Assembly (NCBI GenBank): GCA_900544985.1
Contig: UQXK01000056.1
Location: 1-10,253 of the forward strand
Origin: an uncultured Eubacteriales bacterium
Lineage (GTDB): Bacteria > Bacillota > Clostridia > Oscillospirales > CAG-272
Length of the DNA stretch: 10,253 bases
Direction: 5' to 3'
The notes beneath the pieces were generated by a model. It was not told the origin of the DNA. It saw only the letters and a list, made by a program, of their open reading frames with translations, and searched no databases. A program made the position numbers and the translations under genes. Shown piece by piece: positions 6,186 through 10,253 of this stretch (position 1 is the stretch's first letter; every line of letters starts with the position of its first letter).

Positions 6186-7076
6186 TTTATTTCTTTCAAG
6201 GAGATATTTTGCAAAAGCCATCAAAGTCTCGCTGTCTTTGTAAGATGATATCGCCGATATCGCTTCATTTGTGAGCTTTTCCGCGTATTCGCGCGCCGCG
6301 TCCACGCTCATAAAAGTTATAAACGTAGTTTTACCGAGCGCCGCGTCCGCATTGGTCGCCTTTCCGAGCGTTTCCTTATTTCCCGTCACATCGAGAATAT
6401 CATCAATTATCTGAAAAGATATACCTATGCCGTACGCATATTTTATCGCCGAGATATATCTCTCGTCCTTTTCGTCCGTTATTCCTGCGGCGATAGTACC
6501 GAGCAGGCACGACGCACGGATAAGCGCACCTGTTTTTTTCTCATGCATTTTCATAAGCGTTTCAAAATCGGGGTGCTTATTCTCGGAAAGAAGATCTATT
6601 TCCTGACCGCCCATCATTCCGACGCCGCCCGCCTCTTTTAAAAGCATGGAAGTCGCCGCAAGCGCCGATTTTTCGGAGACTTTATCATTTCTTGCCGCCA
6701 TTTCATATCCGCGCGTTATAAGTGCGTCTCCGCACAAAAGCGCAATATCTTCACCGTATACTATATGATTTGTCGGTTTTCCGCGGCGGAGTGCGTCATT
6801 GTCCATGCACGGCATATCGTCATGGACAAGAGATGAAGCATGAACAAGCTCTATCGCGCATTCAAACGGTATCGCCGCCTCATCTTCTCCCCCGTAAAGC
6901 TTACAGAATTCATGCACAAGAAAAGGACGTATCCTCTTTCCGCCTGAAAGCGCGCTGTAACGCATAGAGCTGTAAAGCGTTTCAAGACAAGGTTCGGGCG
7001 TTTCAAGACATTTTTCAAGATAAGGATAAAGCCTTTTTGAATTTTCTTCGAGAAGAAGCGATATATCTATATTCAT
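6183..7076 (-). CDS. ispA: Polyprenyl synthetase, probably farnesyl diphosphate synthase
   Basis: 297 residues, normal for bacterial short-chain (2E,6E)-prenyl diphosphate synthases. They condense isopentenyl diphosphate with allylic diphosphates to make precursors of undecaprenyl carriers and quinones. Motifs: GGKRIRP (45-51) binding isopentenyl diphosphate; first Asp-rich motif DDMPCMD (86-92) in the bacterial form with a two-residue insert, followed by RRGKPT; GGQ (156-158); KTG (181-183); FQIIDDILD (221-229), the second Asp-rich motif; and a lysine-containing GKTTF (248-252). The bacterial-type first motif favours farnesyl product, but geranylgeranyl cannot be excluded. It is the last gene of the operon; its ATG overlaps the xseB stop by four bases (ATGA). 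Its TAA lies inside the half-hairpin of repeat unit C, so the repeat may supply the stop codon. Confidence 0.93.
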   Translation of the reverse strand: MNIDISLLLEENSKRLYPYLEKCLETPEPCLETLYSSMRYSALSGGKRIRPFLVHEFCKLYGGEDEAAIPFECAIELVHASSLVHDDMPCMDNDALRRGKPTNHIVYGEDIALLCGDALITRGYEMAARNDKVSEKSALAATSMLLKEAGGVGMMGGQEIDLLSENKHPDFETLMKMHEKKTGALIRASCLLGTIAAGITDEKDERYISAIKYAYGIGISFQIIDDILDVTGNKETLGKATNADAALGKTTFITFMSVDAAREYAEKLTNEAISAISSYKDSETLMAFAKYLLERNK

Positions 7077-7321
7077 TCTGCGCTCTTTTCCTCCCTTGCG
7101 GCAAAAGGAGCTTCCGCAAGTTCACCGTTTTCGTCTTTTTGAAGTATTTTTACGCGCTGTTCCGCATTGTCGAGCGCTTTATTGCAGAATTTCACAAGAC
7201 CTATCCCTTCTTCAAAAAGGGCAAGAGACGAATCGAGCGCCGCCGCGCCGCTTTCCATCGCACGAACTATTTCTTCAAGGCGGGAGAGCGCCTTTTCAAA
7301 CGTCATTTTTTCATCAGCCAT
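7073..7321 (-). CDS. xseB: Exodeoxyribonuclease VII small subunit
   Basis: 82 residues, typical size. The conserved core is MTFEKALSRLEEIVRAMESGAAALDSSLALFEEGIGLVKFCNKALDNAEQRVKIL, the two-helix XseB hairpin that packs on the long helical region of XseA. The tail is acidic and variable. The holoenzyme degrades single-stranded DNA in both directions in mismatch repair and damage processing. It lies three bases after the xseA stop, with an AAAGGA-type SD inside the xseA end, and overlaps ispA by four bases, so expression of the three is tightly linked. Confidence 0.93.
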   Translation of the reverse strand: MADEKMTFEKALSRLEEIVRAMESGAAALDSSLALFEEGIGLVKFCNKALDNAEQRVKILQKDENGELAEAPFAAREEKSAE

Positions 7322-7324
7322 AAT

Positions 7325-8548
7325 TTACTCTTTCCTTTCATTCTTTTCGGCGCAGATGACCTCTGCGCTTATTTTTCCGTCCGTCACCATAAAAGAGACC
7401 ATATCTCCTTTTTTCGTCTGGGAAATGCTCTTTATAAGTTTTCCTTCGTCATTGAAAACGGCGCTATATCCGCGCGCCACAACAGAGAGCGGATTAAGTG
7501 CGTCAAGCTTTGCCGCATGAGACACAAGAGATGATTTTTTTCTTTCGAGCAATGTGTTCATTCGCGTTATAAGCTTGTCCTCTGTCATTCCGAGCGCCAT
7601 TTTTCTGTCGTCTATAAAATTCATGGGATTTGTGAGTACCCTCGAATTTGAAAGAGCGGTAAGCTTCTCTTTCAAGAGCTTTATTCTCTGTTCGCATAAA
7701 AGTTCCATTCTCGCATTGACATTGTTTATCTTTCTTTTAAGCTCGGAGCTTTCGGGAACGGCGAGTTCCGCCGCGGCAGACGGTGTGGGCGCTCTTACGG
7801 AAGCCGCAAAATCGCAAAGCGTAAAGTCCGTCTCGTGCCCCACGGCAGATATTATCGGAATATCAGATGCCGCCACTCTGCGGCAAAGCGCCTCGTCGTT
7901 AAACGCCCACAGATCTTCAAGAGAGCCGCCGCCTCGTCCTACGATAAGAACATCTACATTCTTTTTTTCATTAAAATAATCTATTCCGGCAATGATCTGT
8001 GCGCTCGCCCCGTCGCCCTGAACAAGCGAAGGATAAAGTATCGGGCGGCAAAGCGGAAAACGCCTACCCAGAATGTTTATTATATCGCGTATCGCCGCCC
8101 CCGTGGGAGATGTTATTATTCCTATTCGGGTAGGTATTTTCGGAAGAGGTTTTTTCTTTTCCCTGTCGAAAAGTCCTTCCGCTGCAAGCTTCTTTTTTAA
8201 TTGTTCGTAAGCGATATATAGCGCGCCTATGCCGTCCGGCTCCATGGAATCTATATATATCTGATACTGACCGTCTCTTATATACGCGCTGACCCTGCCC
8301 GTAACTATAACTTTCATGCCGTTTTCGGGCAGAAATTTTAATTTTGAAGCGTTTCCGCGGAACATAACGGCTTTGATAAGACTCGCTTCGTCCTTTAAAG
8401 TCATATAAAAATGACCCGTCTTATAGTGATTCGTAAAATTGGATATCTCTCCTCTTACGCACACGGACACAAGAAGCTCGTCGTTATCTATAATCATTTT
8501 TATATATTCGTTAAGCTCCGATACGGTTATAACTTTTCTTTCCGTAAT
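7325..8548 (-). CDS. xseA: Exodeoxyribonuclease VII large subunit, apparent AUU start
   Basis: 407 residues from an ATT at 8548-8546; the first canonical ATG (8497) would give only 390. The 17 extra codons read TERKVITVSELNEYIK after the initiator; V-SELN-YIK is the standard XseA N-terminus that opens the OB fold, so it is almost certainly translated. No ATG, GTG, TTG or CTG exists in frame between the upstream stop and ATG 8497. GAGGG lies six bases before the ATT. Domains: OB fold (about 7-110, including VRGEISNF and GHFYMTLKD); catalytic region with ITSPTGAAIRDI (145-156), GRGGGSLEDLW (204-214) and VGHETDFTLCDFAASVRAPT; long helical part; C-terminal NPLSVVARGYS. It is the catalytic subunit of exonuclease VII. 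The start overlaps the end of the Kae1-like gene by 22 bases. An alternative is a sequencing error turning ATG into ATT. Confidence 0.92.
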   Translation of the reverse strand: MTERKVITVSELNEYIKMIIDNDELLVSVCVRGEISNFTNHYKTGHFYMTLKDEASLIKAVMFRGNASKLKFLPENGMKVIVTGRVSAYIRDGQYQIYIDSMEPDGIGALYIAYEQLKKKLAAEGLFDREKKKPLPKIPTRIGIITSPTGAAIRDIINILGRRFPLCRPILYPSLVQGDGASAQIIAGIDYFNEKKNVDVLIVGRGGGSLEDLWAFNDEALCRRVAASDIPIISAVGHETDFTLCDFAASVRAPTPSAAAELAVPESSELKRKINNVNARMELLCEQRIKLLKEKLTALSNSRVLTNPMNFIDDRKMALGMTEDKLITRMNTLLERKKSSLVSHAAKLDALNPLSVVARGYSAVFNDEGKLIKSISQTKKGDMVSFMVTDGKISAEVICAEKNERKE

Positions 8549-9507
8549 GTTCCACCCTCTCTTTTTAATTTTTCCAAACCAAGATAAGCCGTTCCGACGG
8601 AATTATCCGACGAAAGCTCCTCGGAAGCAAAAAAAACGTTCCCGATATTTTCCGAAATTTTCTTCTTTATTATTTTGTTCCGCATGACGCCTCCTGCAAA
8701 AAGCACGGGAAGAGCGGGATATTTCTTCCTTGCATAATTTACAAGTGATATAACATTCCTTGCGGCAAAATCAAGAATAAAATACGCGATCTTTCCTTTA
8801 TCTTCTCCGCTTTCCACAAGCGTTCTAACGCGGTTTTCGGCGCCGGAAAGATTGCATTTGCCGTCTTTCATGCTGATCTTCATACCTTTTATTCCGTCGG
8901 AATTCCCGATGGATGCGGCGAGCTTTTCAAGCTCTGCTCCGCAAGGAAATTTAAGTCCCAGCATAACGCCTGCGCGGTCTATCATTTGTCCCGCGCTTAT
9001 ATCCGCCGTACAGCAGACGATCTCACAGGAAAAGCCGATATCATCATCTCTTAAAACGTGCAAAAGTTCCGTCGTGCCACCCGAAAGATGAAGAGCGAGA
9101 AATTCGTCTCCGATATCACATTCAATGCTTTTCACTGCCGCCATTATATGTCCCGCCTGATGGGAAAAACTCATAACAGGCACGCCTGCGGTATTCGCAC
9201 ACGCAAAAGCGGCGCTCTTTCCCGCAAGAAAACAAGGCATATAAGAACCTTCCACGTCTCTCGGTCTTTCGCTGTAAGACACAGCGTCTATTTTTGCACG
9301 CGAACCTCTTTCAACAAAGTATTTCTCGAAAAGCTCCCCAAAAAGCTCCGGCAAGTTTACGGTATGCAAAAAGAGCGCGTCGCTCTGACGAAGCCCGCAC
9401 TCTCCCATTTTCACGTCAAGAATCTTACGGACATGGACAAAACCGTTCTCGTCCGCAAGAGAAAGCGACGTTGTATAATTGCTCGTATCTATTCCGAGAA
9501 CCGTCAT
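8527..9507 (-). CDS. Kae1-like domain protein (TsaD paralogue, peptidase M22 fold)
   Basis: 326 residues with the ASKHA fold of the Kae1/TsaD family. MTVLGIDTSNYTTS replaces the usual ETSCDET N-terminal signature of TsaD, which argues for the Clostridia-specific paralogue rather than the true tRNA threonylcarbamoyl transferase. Metal-site residues are nonetheless kept: HQAGH (H116, H120) and the Asp in SSDNSVGTA (D301). Nucleotide-binding segments LSGGTTELL (141-149) and AGGVMRN (271-277) are also present. Such proteins were formerly annotated as O-sialoglycoprotein endopeptidases. Its function is unproven; it could be a modified ligase or regulator. ATG 9507 overlaps the nusB stop (ATGA), and its 3' end overlaps the xseA start. 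It is not the sole evidence for tsaD in this genome, which should encode a canonical copy elsewhere. Confidence 0.85.
   Translation of the reverse strand: MTVLGIDTSNYTTSLSLADENGFVHVRKILDVKMGECGLRQSDALFLHTVNLPELFGELFEKYFVERGSRAKIDAVSYSERPRDVEGSYMPCFLAGKSAAFACANTAGVPVMSFSHQAGHIMAAVKSIECDIGDEFLALHLSGGTTELLHVLRDDDIGFSCEIVCCTADISAGQMIDRAGVMLGLKFPCGAELEKLAASIGNSDGIKGMKISMKDGKCNLSGAENRVRTLVESGEDKGKIAYFILDFAARNVISLVNYARKKYPALPVLFAGGVMRNKIIKKKISENIGNVFFASEELSSDNSVGTAYLGLEKLKREGGTLRKEKL
8555..8559 (-). promoter_or_regulatory. Ribosome binding site supporting the AUU start of xseA
   Basis: GAGGG on the minus strand, six bases before the ATT at 8548-8546 and within the end of the Kae1-like gene. The first in-frame ATG (8497) is preceded by AT-rich sequence with no SD, which supports initiation at the ATT. 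Confidence 0.5.
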
Positions 9508-9914
9508 TTGCTCTCTATTCCCTTCGCTATGGAGTTCAAAACTCCGTTTATGTAAGGAGGAGCGTCGTCTTTATCGAATTTTTTGTCTATCTCCATAGCC
9601 TCGTTTATGGCGATTGAAACAGGCACATCAGTAAACATCATCTCATATACACAAAGGCGCATTATTGCAAGCGAAACGCGCGATATACGCGAAAGAGACC
9701 AGCCGTGCGAATTTTCTTCTATCTTTTTATCTATTTCTTCCAAATGTTCGCAAGTGCCGATAAAAAGTTCACGTGCAAAGCTATTGGATTCCAGCTCCGA
9801 TTCTTCTGCGGCAAAATCGAAAAATGCCCCTTTGTCCTCGGCTTTGTAAAAATCGTATCCGTAAAGAATTTGTATTGCACATTCGCGTGCGGCACGGCGT
9901 GTAATATAAGACAT
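9504..9914 (-). CDS. nusB: Transcription antitermination factor NusB
   Basis: 136 residues, normal length. The N-terminus SYITRRAARECAIQILYGYD carries the Arg-rich boxA-RNA-binding face. The C-terminal half has the conserved W-x-L-x-RI-x-RV-x-LAIMRL-x-VYEM segment (72-92), VSIAINEAMEIDKKF (99-113) and PPYINGVLNSIAK (119-131). NusB with NusE binds boxA RNA in the antitermination complex on rRNA operons. The start at 9914 is chosen over the in-frame ATG at 9938 because AAGGAG lies five bases before it and between the two ATGs. It is the first gene of the nusB > Kae1-like > xseA > xseB > ispA operon; its TGA overlaps the next ATG. Confidence 0.95.
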   Translation of the reverse strand: MSYITRRAARECAIQILYGYDFYKAEDKGAFFDFAAEESELESNSFARELFIGTCEHLEEIDKKIEENSHGWSLSRISRVSLAIMRLCVYEMMFTDVPVSIAINEAMEIDKKFDKDDAPPYINGVLNSIAKGIESK

Positions 9915-9919
9915 AAAAG

Positions 9920-9925
9920 CTCCTT
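9920..9925 (-). promoter_or_regulatory. Ribosome binding site fixing the nusB start
   Basis: AAGGAG on the minus strand, five bases before ATG 9914. It lies downstream of the alternative ATG at 9938, so it excludes that start. Confidence 0.8.
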
Positions 9926-9951
9926 GATAATAAATCACTTATTCGAAAACT

Positions 9952-9980
9952 ATTATACATCTTTAAGAAAAAAATGTCAA
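9952..9980 (-). promoter_or_regulatory. Consensus sigma-A promoter of the nusB operon
   Basis: TTGACA (9980-9975) and TATAAT (9957-9952) match the consensus at all twelve positions with the optimal 17-base spacer, which begins with a run of seven Ts. It lies 37 bases upstream of the nusB ATG and only 16 bases from the edge of repeat unit D. High constitutive transcription of the operon is expected. Confidence 0.88.
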
Positions 9981-9996
9981 TGTGATTTATTCCTCC

Positions 9997-10253
9997 CTTA
10001 CTTTTCTTATAAGAAAAGTAAGCAAAAGAACACACCTTTCTTTCGGAGAAAGGTGTAGGGGAGAACTTCGCACTCAAAACACCACTTTATTTTGGCAAAG
10101 CTTTTGAAGTTCCAAGAAACTTTTCTCGAAAAGTTTCTTGTGTCAGGATTTGGGGCAGAAGCCCCAACATTTAATGCATACGAAAAACGCGGTTTACACC
10201 GCGTTTTTTATTTGTCGCAATATGTTGGAACTGCGTTCCAAACCTCCTTCTCT
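9997..10253 (+). repeat. Hairpin-array repeat, unit D, with the start of an inverted partner unit
   Basis: Forward order as in unit A: h1 (9997-10022, a perfect 26-base palindrome identical to the extra h1 of unit C); h2 (10032-10056, ACACCTTTCT/AGAAAGGTGT, loop TTCGG); a linker with CCACTTTATTTTGGC; h3 (10113-10140, CAAGAAACTTTTC/GAAAAGTTTCTTG); h4 (10150-10167, TTGGGGC/GCCCCAA); and h5 (10183-10208). Beyond h5 a reverse-oriented partner begins: an h4 variant at 10225-10241, TTGGAAC/GTTCCAA. The window ends inside this partner. No gene is seen from 9997 to the right edge; the repeat explains the whole stretch. Confidence 0.83.
10183..10208. terminator. Bidirectional intrinsic terminator (h5 of unit D)
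   Basis: Stem AAAAACGCGGT/ACCGCGTTTTT, loop TTAC, with a T-run on both strands. It would end a leftward transcript from a gene beyond the right edge before the nusB promoter. Confidence 0.8.

Noticed and set aside
5863..6243. A 126-codon plus-strand open frame over units B' and C and the ispA end
   Set aside because: It is a translation of the palindromes (repeated FSYKKSK-like strings) with no SD; similar false frames occur at 4859-5053, 5664-5849, 5932-6141 and 9781-10077.
8527..9507. Calling this gene tsaD
   Set aside because: The N-terminal signature differs from TsaD, and the position in the nusB-xseA operon is that of the Clostridia Kae1-like paralogue.
9915..9938. Longer NusB starting at ATG 9938
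   Set aside because: The only good SD (AAGGAG, 9920-9925) lies downstream of that ATG and five bases before ATG 9914.
4764..10253. Insertion sequence or complete transposon
   Set aside because: No transposase, consistent terminal inverted repeat or target duplication could be seen around the units.

Overview
The window looks like chromosomal core sequence from an endospore-forming Clostridia-type Firmicute, probably an anaerobe. Evidence: a YunB-family sporulation protein, a PflX-type (COG1313) radical SAM enzyme, strong Shine-Dalgarno (SD) sites (AAGGAGG, GGGAGGT), a consensus sigma-A promoter, and the gene order nusB - Kae1-like - xseA - xseB - polyprenyl synthase. AUA is used heavily for isoleucine throughout. 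No rRNA, tRNA, CRISPR array, transposase or phage gene was seen.

Layout, left to right. (1) 1-2043, minus strand: a yqeG-type HAD phosphatase followed two bases later by a YhaN-like membrane-associated AAA ATPase that runs off the left edge. (2) 2044-2346: divergent promoter region. (3) 2347-4763, plus strand: a two-helix membrane protein of unknown function, then a short-chain dehydrogenase whose stop overlaps (ATGA) the start of a PflX-like radical SAM protein. (4) 4764-4980: hairpin-array repeat A, lying between convergent genes. (5) 4992-5621, minus: yunB. (6) 5716-6185: repeat units B, B' and C in alternating orientation. (7) 6183-9914, minus: a tightly packed operon nusB > Kae1-like (TsaD paralogue) > xseA > xseB > ispA, with 4-base or longer overlaps at three of its four junctions, driven by a TTGACA-17-TATAAT promoter. 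(8) 9997 to the right edge: repeat unit D.

The operon combines transcription antitermination (NusB), both exonuclease VII subunits and prenyl diphosphate synthesis, a housekeeping cluster common in Clostridia. The most unusual content is the interspersed non-coding repeat: a modular chain of up to five perfect or near-perfect hairpins ending in an intrinsic terminator. It occupies about 0.94 kb here and starts at or within stop codons. Its stems differ between copies by paired, compensatory substitutions, so base pairing seems to be preserved. A second point is xseA: its conserved N-terminus lies upstream of the first ATG and appears to start at an AUU codon behind a good ribosome binding site.
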